Shown: positions 36,248-45,964 of the stretch, piece after piece
Layout of the letters: the number at the start of each line of letters is the position of its first letter
Numbering within the stretch: the first letter of the stretch is position 1
Source of the DNA: Methanospirillum hungatei JF-1
GTDB taxonomy: Archaea > Halobacteriota > Methanomicrobia > Methanomicrobiales > Methanospirillaceae
DNA: 64,000 bases
Direction of reading: 5' to 3'
Assembly: GCF_000013445.1 (NCBI RefSeq)
Contig: NC_007796.1
Coordinates: 842,936 to 906,935, forward strand
The notes under the pieces: model-generated
Told to the model about the DNA's origin: nothing
What the model saw: the letters and a program-made list of their open reading frames with translations, nothing else
Databases searched by the model: none
Position numbers and translations under genes: made by a program

Positions 36248-36751
36248 ATGGAGTCTGCCATGGGTGAGAGTTCAGAAAAAGTGAGTAGAACAAATGCAAA
36301 TAGCTCATTTTTTACCCGGCCGGTGTTTCTGTCACTTACGATTGGGGTTCCGTTCTGCTTGTTCAAAATTCTCTTTGGAATCCAGTTTATTCGGGCAGCA
36401 GAGATTCATAGTCAGCCTTATTTTATCTATGCCGGATGGGTTCTCATGATCTGGGCTGGGGCTGATCTTCTCATGAATCTTACCAGAGCCGGATTTGATA
36501 TAATTGGCAGTGCGGGAAAGATTGAATTCTGTACTCTGGCTCAGATAGGAAGATATCTGAATGCTTCAACTCTTTTCCTCGCAATAGATACTTTGATCAC
36601 CTTTTCAATCATTTGCCTTGCCTTATGGTCCGGGTGGATAGTCTATCTGAATAAGAATGAGGCTATTTTATGGTATAGTGCAACCACACTGAATCTGATA
36701 AGTCTCTCACTCGTGAGTTTATGGACCGAGATAAAACGGAAACTGGAATAA
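36248..36751 (+). CDS. Four-helix membrane protein, unknown function
   Basis: This protein has 167 residues (or 163 from the second ATG, at 36260). Four membrane segments are predicted (FLSLTIGVPFCLFKILFGI, YFIYAGWVLMIWAGADLLM, FLAIDTLITFSIICLALWSG, and ILWYSATTLNLISLSLVSL) with a charged C-terminal tail. I recognise no family. It follows the DUF4013 gene by 47 bp and may be co-transcribed. Confidence 0.7.
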   Translation: MESAMGESSEKVSRTNANSSFFTRPVFLSLTIGVPFCLFKILFGIQFIRAAEIHSQPYFIYAGWVLMIWAGADLLMNLTRAGFDIIGSAGKIEFCTLAQIGRYLNASTLFLAIDTLITFSIICLALWSGWIVYLNKNEAILWYSATTLNLISLSLVSLWTEIKRKLE

Positions 36752-36765
36752 TTATTGGTACTCTT

Positions 36766-37140
36766 TTATGCACCAGGAATTGGTGATTGATACCATTTCT
36801 GGTCATCCCATAATTTTCTATAACCATAGAGATATTCACATAAAGCCGCCTTATCTGGTGAATATATGAGAATCCCTTGTGTTAAAACCCTAATTTGAAT
36901 GAATAATGGAAGTAGTTCAAAAATTCGGATGTCATATTTTTCTGATTTGATATTTCTCCAAGCCAGTGATTGGAGATCCTGGGGCTCAAACTCCTTACCA
37001 GATACGATACAAATGTCAATATCACTTCTCGCATCAGCAGAGTCTGTAGCATATGAACCGTATAAAAAAACTCCAGGTATACTTTGAGGAATAAATGATA
37101 AATCTCCAAGTATTGATGAAATTAACTGTTGTCTATCCAT
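36766..37140 (-). CDS. mntA: MntA-type nucleotidyltransferase antitoxin
   Basis: This 124-residue protein has the minimal nucleotidyltransferase signature GS-x10-D-x-D (GSYATDSADARSDID) and a downstream aspartate in EKYDIRIFE. MntA-type antitoxins AMPylate or otherwise neutralise their HEPN toxin partner. I chose ATG 37140 since the longer frame runs into the HEPN gene; even so the two overlap by 19 bases. The order toxin then antitoxin is usual for this pair. Confidence 0.87.
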   Translation of the reverse strand: MDRQQLISSILGDLSFIPQSIPGVFLYGSYATDSADARSDIDICIVSGKEFEPQDLQSLAWRNIKSEKYDIRIFELLPLFIQIRVLTQGILIYSPDKAALCEYLYGYRKLWDDQKWYQSPIPGA

Positions 37141-37541
37141 ACCTGGAGCGTCTTGGTTAATGAGATCATATCTGATAAAGATTGACATATTCCTGTCAGT
37201 GCCAGAGTATCATCGGTCCCATTATATCGGTGAATGATACGGTTTCGAAGACCATTCATCTCTCTGAGTAGTTGTTTTTGTTCGTTCGAAAATAAATCGA
37301 CACGATCAATATTCGTATAATCATCTCTGGGAGGGATGTTATTATCCCTCAGATACATGGCAATACAATCCATAAAAGCTTCTGTTATCTCCTGAAATGC
37401 TTTAAAAATAGCTAAAACCGTTTTGATATCCTGTAGTGTTTGAAAATCGGAAAGATCTTCCTGCCAGATACCGATAAGTCTGGATCGATCATAAATCCAA
37501 TTTAGTTTATCAAGGTAGCGATCTTTCCGCACCTGATCCAT
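37122..37541 (-). CDS. hepT: HepT-type HEPN toxin
   Basis: This 139-residue all-helical protein of the DUF86/HepT family carries the RNase motif R-x4-H in MNGLRNRIIHRYNG. HEPN toxins cut RNA, including tRNA, and are held in check by the adjacent nucleotidyltransferase. The tyrosine three residues after the motif start of HRYNG is the usual AMPylation site in this family (RX4HXY). The full motif is present, so an active toxin is expected. Confidence 0.87.
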   Translation of the reverse strand: MDQVRKDRYLDKLNWIYDRSRLIGIWQEDLSDFQTLQDIKTVLAIFKAFQEITEAFMDCIAMYLRDNNIPPRDDYTNIDRVDLFSNEQKQLLREMNGLRNRIIHRYNGTDDTLALTGICQSLSDMISLTKTLQVWIDNS

Positions 37542-37589
37542 ACTATCATGTTAGTTTTAACAGGTAATGAGAGTATCAGAAAAATTGGG

Positions 37590-39833
37590 TTATTCTTTAT
37601 GAGGATGATGAAGAACTTTATCCTCAATAGTATGGACATCCTTGATAAGTTCATCAAGAACAGACAGCACAGCCGGCATTATCGCAACCGCTCCAATCAG
37701 TGAGAATAACACGGCAATAACGGTTGTCAGACCAAAATTACTTATCATATTAAAGTTCGAGAGCATGAGTGCAGAAAATCCAAAGAATGTTGCAAATCCG
37801 GATACCATAATAGCGGACCCAATCTTTCGAACACTCTCACGAATTGCATCAATAGTGCTTGCTGCTGTCTCTCGTTCTTCAAGATATCGTTCCATAATAA
37901 GAATCGTGTATTCTGCTGCAACCCCTATGGTCATAGAACCAAGACAAGCAGTCATCGGTGTATAATCGATGTTTAGGATGAGCATGGCTACAGCATTCCA
38001 CCCGACAATACAGACGATGGGAACGATAGGAGTAACGGCATGAATCTTCCGATAAATAAGTGCAAGGAACGCCACTATCAGAATAAAGCCCAGTAATGTC
38101 ATCTGCTCCTTACTTTCAGAAATATCTGATATCAAAGTCGTAAAGAGATCAAAACTTCCGGTGATTGAAGCACTAATACCGGGTGGCGGAGTGAGAAGAA
38201 CCAGATCATTCGTCATCTGTGTCTTGAGTTCATCCTGCTGAGGCATCTCAAGACGCTTTGTAGAAAATTCAATAATTGTCTCTGTTCTGCCATTTAAAAA
38301 CTCGTTCCTGACTCCCTCTGGTATTTTGGATATTACTTCATCAATTTCAAACTGCGTTTGCGGCACGGTCCCATTGTTGTAAATTTTGATATAATCTACA
38401 ATACTGGTGGACCCGGTAATCTCCATATACAAACTGAGTTCGTTCTTTTGGAAGGTCTCTATCCATGTAAGTACATCAGGAGAGAGGACATTATTACCAG
38501 TAACAAGGATGGGAACCGGTGTAGTCGAACCGATAGTTCTGCTGACTTTATCAAGAGAGATCTTCGCCGGCATATCAGACGGAACAAAGGTCCGTTCGCT
38601 TGTGGAGATGGGAATTGATGGATCAACCTGAAGCCCGATAAACGCAAAGAGAATGGCAACCATAAGGATAGGAAGCGGATTTTTCGCAATGGTGACTGCA
38701 ATCTTTGAAAGAACCAAATCTGCTTTTGTCGGCTTCTCCTCTCCAGATATTCCTTTCGGTTTATATTTGATTAATATCGCGATAAGTGGAATGCCTATGA
38801 GCGACGTCATATAACAGACGGCAACCCCGATGATTGCGACCAGACCAAATGAACGGATCATGGGCACCGGAGAGATGAACATTGCAATAAAACCCATCGT
38901 CGTTGCAATCATTGCAAAAAGAACTGCCGGACCGGTTCTGGTAATAGTAATTCTGACCGCATCAATTAATGATCCTTTTCGTGCCTCCTCTTCCAACCGG
39001 GCATGGAATTGTATCGCATAATCAATACCAAGCCCTATAAGGACCGGGAATGCGGCAATAACTGCAGTGTTAAGATGTACACCGCATAGTCCCATGATAC
39101 CAAAGGTAAGGATTAATCCGATTGCAACAATTAAAACCGGAATGAACCGGTGACTGACGTAGGCAAATAGAAGACCGAGCACTATAACCATCAGGACCAT
39201 GGCACCCATAATCAGGGTTCCCATGGATTTACTCAGTTCCTGCCCCATCTCCTGCTGGAATACCGGATTACCGGTTAATGTTACCGTAACACCCGGTGGA
39301 GGATGTGAACTGTTCAGAAATGACCTGACATTATTCATGACACTCTTCTGTTTCTGATCGGTCATTCCCACATCAAGTTTGACCATCATCATAGTCAGCA
39401 GATTGGAAGGAATGTAATGGTTTAAAACTTCCGAGGAAATACTCTCTTTAATATTTTTAATTTCTCCTGAAGACCTTGGTATATTCCCGTTATTTGCCTG
39501 TTTTACAAGGTCTGCTATACTTGAAACCGAGTTAATATACTGTAAATTCTTCAGTCCCGGAGTAATTTTATCCAGGTATGCGATAACATCAGGGTTTAAT
39601 GGATCATTACTCTCAATAAGAATGACGAGAGTATCCTGACTGAAAGTATCCTCATAATGAGAGAATGCAATACCTTTCGGGGTATTCTTGTCAAGGTATG
39701 TTTCATTTCCGGTTTGCATCTTAAGCATCGACATTCCCACAATCGAGGCAATAAAAATGAGACAAAGTGCTCCAAGAACCAGTTTAGGCCGGTTCACTAC
39801 GAGGGATGAGATGCTTTCAAAAATGGAACGCAT
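37590..39833 (-). CDS. RND-superfamily exporter (HAE3/MMPL-like)
   Basis: This exporter has about 747 residues in two similar halves. Each half has one helix, a large external domain (about 45-200 and 405-580) and a five-helix bundle (for example LIMGAMVLMVIVLGLLFAYV and VLIGLGIDYAIQFHARLEEE; SMTIGVAAEYTILIMERYLEE in the second half). The acidic residues GIDYAI and AAEYTI in helix 4 mark the proton-relay position. I chose ATG 39833, behind GGAG. It follows a COG1361 gene by 21 bp, as exporters of this family often do in methanogens. The substrate may be a lipid or surface component. Confidence 0.92.
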   Translation of the reverse strand: MRSIFESISSLVVNRPKLVLGALCLIFIASIVGMSMLKMQTGNETYLDKNTPKGIAFSHYEDTFSQDTLVILIESNDPLNPDVIAYLDKITPGLKNLQYINSVSSIADLVKQANNGNIPRSSGEIKNIKESISSEVLNHYIPSNLLTMMMVKLDVGMTDQKQKSVMNNVRSFLNSSHPPPGVTVTLTGNPVFQQEMGQELSKSMGTLIMGAMVLMVIVLGLLFAYVSHRFIPVLIVAIGLILTFGIMGLCGVHLNTAVIAAFPVLIGLGIDYAIQFHARLEEEARKGSLIDAVRITITRTGPAVLFAMIATTMGFIAMFISPVPMIRSFGLVAIIGVAVCYMTSLIGIPLIAILIKYKPKGISGEEKPTKADLVLSKIAVTIAKNPLPILMVAILFAFIGLQVDPSIPISTSERTFVPSDMPAKISLDKVSRTIGSTTPVPILVTGNNVLSPDVLTWIETFQKNELSLYMEITGSTSIVDYIKIYNNGTVPQTQFEIDEVISKIPEGVRNEFLNGRTETIIEFSTKRLEMPQQDELKTQMTNDLVLLTPPPGISASITGSFDLFTTLISDISESKEQMTLLGFILIVAFLALIYRKIHAVTPIVPIVCIVGWNAVAMLILNIDYTPMTACLGSMTIGVAAEYTILIMERYLEERETAASTIDAIRESVRKIGSAIMVSGFATFFGFSALMLSNFNMISNFGLTTVIAVLFSLIGAVAIMPAVLSVLDELIKDVHTIEDKVLHHPHKE

Positions 39834-39854
39834 GGTGGTTCTCCACAAGGTTCC

Positions 39855-41204
39855 TTAAACAGACGCAGATTTTCTGCGGGAGGTGTGGTACCGGTAAGCG
39901 GCACCAATGATTATAATCAAAATGACGGCGATGATGATTGGGTTGGAGAGTAATGCTGAGAAACCCTCTGGTTTGCCAGCGGTTATCTGTACTTTGATGG
40001 TATCTGATATCTGGCTGTTATCAAGAGCATCGCGGTATCTGATCTCTGAGTCAAGTCCGTATGTTTTTTCGATTGCCTCAGCATTGGTTGTCATTTTAAA
40101 TCTGGCTATTGCAGATTCACCCGGTTTTATGTCTCCCAGGTATGCAAGGTCATCATCACTTGAGAAAGGATCAACCGCACTGATACGGGCTTCAGAGCTG
40201 TACGCCGTTGCATCGCCATCATTACGGTATTCCACCTCAATCACCTGTTTGCTGCCTATCGTAACTTTTGGCGGATCATTTACCATGGTGAACTTGATCT
40301 TTCCGCCGACCGGGATACCGATCTGTTCAGCGGGAGTCTCAAGGTTCTCTCCATCAGCATTCTGATAGGTTACCAGTACTTCAAGCGGGTATTCCTGTGG
40401 TTCTGCATCGCGGGTGACTGATACCTTGAATTTTGCATCGAACTCGTCTCCAGGTTTAAAGTCACCAATGTATACCGTACTATCTACAGGAACTACCGGA
40501 GAATTTCCAAATCTGGATAATTTTGCAATCGCCTTACGACCGGTGTCTGCCCCACTGTTCCGCAGGGTAATGGTTACAAATCCCTCACCGCCTGCATTGA
40601 TATCTTCAGGGGTGACTTTTATAACGTCCAGGTTTATTGCAGATTTTACGATAAAAGGAACGTTCAGTTCGATCTTCTTGGTATTATATCGGTTGACAAC
40701 ACTGTCGGTTCCAACCTGCTCAGCTGCAGCAAGATAGGTATATTCAATTCTGACCGGGAGGCTGTATGTTCCTGCCTGACCATCATCTTTGACACGTATC
40801 TGGAACTTCACCGGTTTAGATTCAGAACCTTCAATATCACCGACCATCTGGGTATCTGACTTGATAAGGATAGGTGCCCCGTCAGGGAGAAGGGTTACTC
40901 TGACCATTTTGGCAGTAGATGGAATATCATCCCGATCAACGATTCCTGACTGAACCATTTTTATATAATTCAGACCGCTGTTTTCTATCAGAATCGGGAG
41001 TTCTATCGTCGATCCCGGGGTAAACTCATTAATTCCGGAGATGGCAGCAGATAAATTCGGCTCACCTGAAAGATATTTTGTTCCGGCTGATACCGGAGAA
41101 ATACAAAATACTGCCAGACATAACCCAATAAGGATAATAGATGGCACCCTGAAAGAATCCAGGTTTTTTTTCGAGATACATTCTGAAAACACTGGTTTTA
41201 TCAT
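39855..41204 (-). CDS. COG1361-type surface protein, RND exporter partner
   Basis: This is a 449-residue protein. A signal peptide (VPSIILIGLCLAVFCISPVSAG) is followed by beta-sandwich CARDB-like domains (INAGGEGFVTITLRNSGADTG, VTIGSKQVIEVEYRNDGDAT) and a C-terminal anchor helix (LLSNPIIIAVILIIIIGAAYRY) before a basic tail. I chose ATG 41204, preceded by AGGTG. It is in an operon with the RND exporter, the same pairing seen for the ABC exporter at 30-33 kb. It is divergent from the HTH-PAS regulator. Confidence 0.87.
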   Translation of the reverse strand: MIKPVFSECISKKNLDSFRVPSIILIGLCLAVFCISPVSAGTKYLSGEPNLSAAISGINEFTPGSTIELPILIENSGLNYIKMVQSGIVDRDDIPSTAKMVRVTLLPDGAPILIKSDTQMVGDIEGSESKPVKFQIRVKDDGQAGTYSLPVRIEYTYLAAAEQVGTDSVVNRYNTKKIELNVPFIVKSAINLDVIKVTPEDINAGGEGFVTITLRNSGADTGRKAIAKLSRFGNSPVVPVDSTVYIGDFKPGDEFDAKFKVSVTRDAEPQEYPLEVLVTYQNADGENLETPAEQIGIPVGGKIKFTMVNDPPKVTIGSKQVIEVEYRNDGDATAYSSEARISAVDPFSSDDDLAYLGDIKPGESAIARFKMTTNAEAIEKTYGLDSEIRYRDALDNSQISDTIKVQITAGKPEGFSALLSNPIIIAVILIIIIGAAYRYHTSRRKSASV

Positions 41205-41355
41205 GTATGGTACACCTGAGTTGGTTTCACTTGTGTATAAGTTCGTGGTATAGATGAGTATATAATTGTTTTGTTTATATGTAACAAATGAATGTATCAT
41301 ATGTGTGTTAGTAATATGGGTAACTTATTTGTGTAACGAATGCAAATCACTAGGT

Positions 41356-42675
41356 ATGCATCGGTTGGCTGATGAACTGGCCCACATCAAGGATCTACTC
41401 CGTAATCATCCGCAAGGGATGAGTGTAACTGAGATAGCATCTGCTCTTGGGCGGAACAAGCACTCAACCGGGCGTTACCTGGATATCCTCCATGCTGCAG
41501 GACATGTAGACCTGAGGACTTTTGGAATGGCGAAAGTGTTCACCCTTTCATCACGAGTCCCCCTCTCAGCCCTTCTCTCCTACACGACTGATCTTGTCCT
41601 TGTTCTGGACTGTGACATGAGAATTATCCAGGGAAATGATCCTTTTTTTGACTTACTTGAAATCCAAGGAAGTTCTGCTCTTCAGAAAAAAATTGACCAG
41701 ATACTCCCCCCGAATCCGGAAAATAAAAAATTCTTAAAAATTCTGTCAGATTTACTCATATCAAGGCAGGAGACTTTTGAAATTGTTCGAGAGGGCCATG
41801 AACGAAGATTTTTTCGGGGGAAAATTATCCCAACCGTCTTTGAGGATGGCAGCTCTGCTGATACCATAATTCTTGAAGATGTGACATTGGAAAAGGAAGC
41901 ACTTACAACCCTTCAGGAAAGTGAGGAGTTCTTCCGCAGTGTTTCAGATCACCTCTCTGATGGTCTTATTGTATCTGAGATAAAATCCGGAAAGAAGAAA
42001 GTAATCTTTCATAATCAGCGCCTGTGTGAGATTACGGGATATTCAGCAGATGAAATCCATAAGATGCGACCAGAAAATCTGGCGATACCAGAAGAGAAGG
42101 AACGATTTGAAAAGGCTCTCAGGGATGCCGAGCACAATAAAGGATCCATGAGAGAACTGCGGTTCTGGGCAAAAAGAAAAGACGGAGAGTCGATCTATCT
42201 CTCAATTCGTGTCAAACTTGTTCCCTTTGGTGATGCAATCCGTGGATATATTCTTATCACTGATATGACACAGTGGAAAGAACAAGAAGAGGCCCAATTA
42301 CTCCAGGCAAATCTGATACAGCGTCTTATGACGAATTTTCCGCATCCCATTTTTATCATCCGGGAGGATGGAGTATTTTTTATTGCAAATGCAGCATTTT
42401 GTGAGCTGATAAAGGCAGAATCTGATTCAGTAATCGGAAAAAATGTATATCAGGTAATGCCCGATGAGATTGCTCAGGAATTTTTGAAAGGAAATGATGA
42501 TCTGGTAAAACAAAGTGCTGTTTCTCATATACATATGGTAACCCGGTTTTTCAGACCTGATGGAACAATCGGAGATGTAATTATTGAAAAGTCTCCGGTA
42601 TCCGCAGGTGATAACACTCCGAATTACATCTTCGGTGTTGTAATTACTGAAGATATGTGCCCTCTTAAAAATTAG
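41356..42675 (+). CDS. HTH-PAS sensory regulator
   Basis: This is a 439-residue protein. An N-terminal winged HTH (HRLADELAHIKDLLRNHPQG, VTEIASALGRNKHSTGRYLDIL) is followed by three PAS domains at about 70-185, 190-310 and 315-435 (for example IFHNQRLCEITGYSADEI and FIANAAFCELIKAESDSVIG). There is no histidine kinase domain, so it looks like a one-component regulator that senses a small ligand and binds DNA. ATG 41356 fits the domain boundary better than the upstream frame. It is divergent from the COG1361-RND operon, a likely target. Two TGTAAC-x-AATG direct repeats lie just upstream. Confidence 0.85.
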   Translation: MHRLADELAHIKDLLRNHPQGMSVTEIASALGRNKHSTGRYLDILHAAGHVDLRTFGMAKVFTLSSRVPLSALLSYTTDLVLVLDCDMRIIQGNDPFFDLLEIQGSSALQKKIDQILPPNPENKKFLKILSDLLISRQETFEIVREGHERRFFRGKIIPTVFEDGSSADTIILEDVTLEKEALTTLQESEEFFRSVSDHLSDGLIVSEIKSGKKKVIFHNQRLCEITGYSADEIHKMRPENLAIPEEKERFEKALRDAEHNKGSMRELRFWAKRKDGESIYLSIRVKLVPFGDAIRGYILITDMTQWKEQEEAQLLQANLIQRLMTNFPHPIFIIREDGVFFIANAAFCELIKAESDSVIGKNVYQVMPDEIAQEFLKGNDDLVKQSAVSHIHMVTRFFRPDGTIGDVIIEKSPVSAGDNTPNYIFGVVITEDMCPLKN

Positions 42676-42702
42676 TTACACCAGATATCTCTACAAAATT
42701 CC

Positions 42703-42719
42703 ATTCATGTAAATACATT
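42703..42719. promoter_or_regulatory. Possible operator upstream of the ammonium transporter
   Basis: ATTCATGTA-AA-TACAT is a short inverted repeat whose left half equals that of the palindrome between glnA and the glutamate synthase operon (52828). The gap between half-sites differs by two bases, so a common regulator is only suggested. A TATA-type TTTATATATGG lies near 42812. Confidence 0.35.
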
Positions 42720-42891
42720 TTCCCAATTACTTCTGCGCTCTTAAGGTTTTTCTAAATAATTCTCTCAATAAATATCGATAAGGATAGTTTCCCTTCCACA
42801 ATTTAATAAATTTTATATATGGTGGAAATTACTTTCTTTCTATCACGTGATCCTAAGAATACCGGGATCTGTTGTGTATGGTGAATATTGT

Positions 42892-44082
42892 ATGCAGGCA
42901 GTTGATACCGCATTTGTATTGCTTTGTACAGCACTTGTCATTTTGATGACATTTGGAGTTGGATTTTTTTATGCAGGTCTCGTCCATCGGAAAAACATTA
43001 TCTCAATGATTACTCTTTCTTTTATATCATTTGCATTAATCTCATTACAATGGATATTTTTCGGATATACCCTGTCATTTGGAACCGATATCATGGGGAT
43101 AATCGGTTCAACAGAAAAAATTGCCCTGATGAATGTCTCGTTAGATGGGGATAAGCTTCCGGAGATGGTATTCATGGTATTCCAGATGGCATTTGCAGGT
43201 ATTACTTTAGCCATAGTAACGTCCGCAGTAGCAGAACGTATTAAATTATCCTCATTTCTCCTATTTGGATTAGCATGGTCTACGATAATTTATGATCCTA
43301 TCGCCCACTGGGTCTGGGGAGGCGGCTGGGCACAACAGATGGGAGTTCTTGATTTTGCAGGGGGTATTGTTGTTCATATTTGTGCCGGCTTTTCTGCCCT
43401 TGCTCTGGCATTTGTCATCGGAAAACGAAGAGGGTTTGGAGAATATACTCTTTCACCATATAATATTCCATTAACGCTTCTTGGAGGCGGATTACTCTGG
43501 TTTGGATGGTTTGGGTTTAACGCAGGATCAGCTCTTGCTGTGAACACGATTGCAGTCAATGCATTTATTGTCACCAATATCTCTGCAGCTGCAGGAACTT
43601 TTTCCTATATGCTCACATCCTGGTATTATGGAAAACCAAGTTCTCTCTCTATGATATCCGGAACAATCGCCGGTCTTGGTGCAATTACCCCTGCTGCGGG
43701 GTTTGTAGGGCCCATGGAAGCTTTTATCATAGGGACTGTTTCAGGAATTATCTGTTATTATGCTCTGGTTTTCAGACTTGCCCGTCAATGGGATGAAAGT
43801 CTTGATGCCTGGGCTATTCATGGATCAGGAGGGCTTTGGGGAACTTTGGCAGCAGGCATTTTTGCAACGGCTGCAATAGGCGGGGTTAATGGACTTATTG
43901 CAGGTAACCCACAGCAACTCATCACTCAAGCAGGAGCTGCATTTGTCATTCTTGCCTATTCATTCATAGGAACATGGATCCTTGCATTAGCTATAGATAA
44001 AATTATAGGCCTGCGGGTTAAAGAAGAGGAAGAATATGTTGGTCTGGATATTTCCCAGCATGGGGAGAGCTCCAGAGCCTGA
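42892..44082 (+). CDS. amt: Ammonium transporter, Amt family
   Basis: This membrane protein has about 396 residues and eleven predicted helices. Family motifs are FYAGLVHRKN near the start, DPIAHWVWGGGW (pore aspartate and first pore histidine) and AWAIHGSGGLWGTL (second pore histidine). It moves ammonium into the cell under nitrogen limitation, feeding glutamine synthetase at 51430. ATG 42892 gives a normal N-terminus (MQAVDTAFVLLCTALV). No glnK/PII gene adjoins it, which is unusual in archaea, where amt and glnK are commonly paired. Confidence 0.95.
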   Translation: MQAVDTAFVLLCTALVILMTFGVGFFYAGLVHRKNIISMITLSFISFALISLQWIFFGYTLSFGTDIMGIIGSTEKIALMNVSLDGDKLPEMVFMVFQMAFAGITLAIVTSAVAERIKLSSFLLFGLAWSTIIYDPIAHWVWGGGWAQQMGVLDFAGGIVVHICAGFSALALAFVIGKRRGFGEYTLSPYNIPLTLLGGGLLWFGWFGFNAGSALAVNTIAVNAFIVTNISAAAGTFSYMLTSWYYGKPSSLSMISGTIAGLGAITPAAGFVGPMEAFIIGTVSGIICYYALVFRLARQWDESLDAWAIHGSGGLWGTLAAGIFATAAIGGVNGLIAGNPQQLITQAGAAFVILAYSFIGTWILALAIDKIIGLRVKEEEEYVGLDISQHGESSRA

Positions 44083-44120
44083 ATTATTTTAATATCACTA
44101 AAATTTTTAACAAATAATCA

Positions 44121-45128
44121 TCAGGACTGTAATAGCACCGTATCTATGGTAATGGTCTCACCTGGTCCGGGAAATATCCATTCTATATGATCAGTGTAGC
44201 CGGAATGGGATATTACAAGTTTATATCGGTTTAGAGGAATGTCATTCAGCTCCAGATATCCCTGAGCAGGCACTTCACCAAACCAGATACCATTCAGAAG
44301 AACATCTGATCCTGACGGAATTGACCGTATCTTTACAGTTGATGACACAGGCATGAGAGTTATTGGGATCATATTCAGATGAACATTTGATGAAAGATCA
44401 TGCCGGGTAAATACCATCTCTTTTTTCTCCTGATATCCGGCAATACGTCCAAGTACAGTATGCTGACCATCATTCAGTGGTCCAATCATAAGAGGAATAT
44501 TTCCTGAGGTAGTTCCTCTGAAGATGCCATCTACAAGAACTTCTGTATCCGACGGAGTAGAAGTAACGACAAGTTCTTTCCGCTCATAATTTGGAATAAG
44601 GATAACCTTCATCGTAGTGTTTGAGCCTGACCGGACTGATAATTGTTCATTTAGATATGATTTATAGCCGGTTTTATACACAAGAAGGGTATGGGTTCCT
44701 TCAGAAACGGATGTGAAAGAATAGGGGAGAGGAACAGATGAACCCCCATCTAATTGAGCAAGACAATCATCAGGATCAGAACTGACAAAAATGGAGGTAA
44801 ATTTAGGAGCAGGAGAGAGGTGAGCAAATACTTCCTTCTGAGTTCCGGGAGTAATATTCTCATTAATTGAAAGGATGCTGCTATTATATCCATCTTTTCG
44901 AAATTCTATTATATATGGGTGATCTGCTGTATTATCCGGGATGTAAAGGAGAGGGGTTTTCCCATAATATTTCTCAAGAATGTATACATCAGCCCCTGAT
45001 GGTTCTGAATTAATCATATAGGAACCAAATAATCCTGATGAATAATTTGTATCTGCATACACATTGGAAATTGCCATACAGGTAAAAATCAAGACTAACC
45101 CCCATCTTATCAATGAAAAAATTTTCAT
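44121..45128 (-). CDS. Secreted PEGA-domain protein
   Basis: This 335-residue protein has a signal peptide (RWGLVLIFTCMAISNVYA) and four PEGA-type beta units, each with a pattern such as INSEPSGADVYILEKYYGKTP, VTSTPSDTEVLVDGIFRGTT and IRSIPSGSDVLLNGIWFGEVP. PEGA domains are surface modules related to S-layer proteins. The protein is monocistronic and probably lies in the envelope. No enzymatic motif is seen. Confidence 0.87.
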   Translation of the reverse strand: MKIFSLIRWGLVLIFTCMAISNVYADTNYSSGLFGSYMINSEPSGADVYILEKYYGKTPLLYIPDNTADHPYIIEFRKDGYNSSILSINENITPGTQKEVFAHLSPAPKFTSIFVSSDPDDCLAQLDGGSSVPLPYSFTSVSEGTHTLLVYKTGYKSYLNEQLSVRSGSNTTMKVILIPNYERKELVVTSTPSDTEVLVDGIFRGTTSGNIPLMIGPLNDGQHTVLGRIAGYQEKKEMVFTRHDLSSNVHLNMIPITLMPVSSTVKIRSIPSGSDVLLNGIWFGEVPAQGYLELNDIPLNRYKLVISHSGYTDHIEWIFPGPGETITIDTVLLQS

Positions 45129-45208
45129 GCAGATTCACTGAAATGAAATGGTATGTGAATATATTAAATTATTCGGAATCAATGATTAATTAATCAATGA
45201 ATAAAAAT

Positions 45209-45583
45209 TTAATGGGTTATCCAGAATCCATGTTTATTACAAAAGATTCTAACTTTCTTCACCGAATCAAATGGAACACAAAATTCTTTTAGAGGAGCAT
45301 CACCCGGTTTTAACGTTGATGTCTGTAGATACGTATCCCCAATTACTTCTATCCACTTGATATAATGATCATCTACCATTGGATGAGGTACCGATCCAAC
45401 TTTTACCTTAATTCCTGAATTAGTTTTTTCAATAACTGGAATATGTTTCTCTGTCCCTTCTTCTTCACCCATTTTCTCTGGAATGTGTATCATCGGCTGA
45501 TTACAGCAAACCAGGGTTCCTTTTCCTTCATTAACAATAAGCACCATCTGCCCGCAGATGTTACAATGATACAACTCTAGCAT
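45209..45583 (-). CDS. dfx: Desulfoferrodoxin (superoxide reductase)
   Basis: This 124-residue protein has both iron centres. Center I has C7, C10, C26 and C27 in the desulforedoxin domain. Center II has H47 (EKHIP), H67 and H73 (VPHPMVDDHYI), C115 and H118 (CNKHGF). It reduces superoxide to peroxide without making oxygen, which suits a strict anaerobe. The glutamate-lysine pair before H47, which assists catalysis, is present. Monocistronic. Confidence 0.96.
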   Translation of the reverse strand: MLELYHCNICGQMVLIVNEGKGTLVCCNQPMIHIPEKMGEEEGTEKHIPVIEKTNSGIKVKVGSVPHPMVDDHYIKWIEVIGDTYLQTSTLKPGDAPLKEFCVPFDSVKKVRIFCNKHGFWITH

Positions 45584-45731
45584 GATATATCTGATTGTGA
45601 ATAGTATGTTTTAACTTTTATACTTTTCATAAAAGAGGCAGGGTATCTGAAACAGAATTTAAAAAATATTCCTCATATGAATTTAGATAGACTTAAATAT
45701 ATCCTTTAAATCGTTAGTTTTGATATAAAAA

Positions 45732-45848
45732 ATGAAGATAAAATTAGGAGAAGAATTCAATGAAGATGACGAGCCCGTATTGAAGAAAGGATCTTTTTCA
45801 CGGGTCTCATCAATCCCCCCAGCTTATCTGCCTTTTATGAATATATAA
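45732..45848 (+). CDS. Possible 38-residue small protein
   Basis: An ATG-to-TAA frame encodes MKIKLGEEFNEDDEPVL followed by KKGSFSRVSSIPPAYLP. AT-rich promoter-like sequence (AAATATATCCTTTAAAT) lies just upstream. The charged N-terminus and proline-rich end look protein-like, but I recognise no family. It is otherwise the only content of the 380-bp gap between the superoxide reductase and TPR genes. Confidence 0.4.
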   Translation: MKIKLGEEFNEDDEPVLKKGSFSRVSSIPPAYLPFMNI

Positions 45849-45964
45849 AAATATGCCATGCAATAGGGCATATAAAATTACATAAATATTAATAAAAGCC
45901 TGAATTTAAATCCTATTTTTATTATAAATAAATTATTGGGTTTTGACATCGAAATCATCATGTA

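Noticed and set aside
36766-37541. HepT/MntA pair as part of the CRISPR island
   Set aside because: It is about 16 kb away among envelope genes; such pairs are common in methanogens and stand alone.
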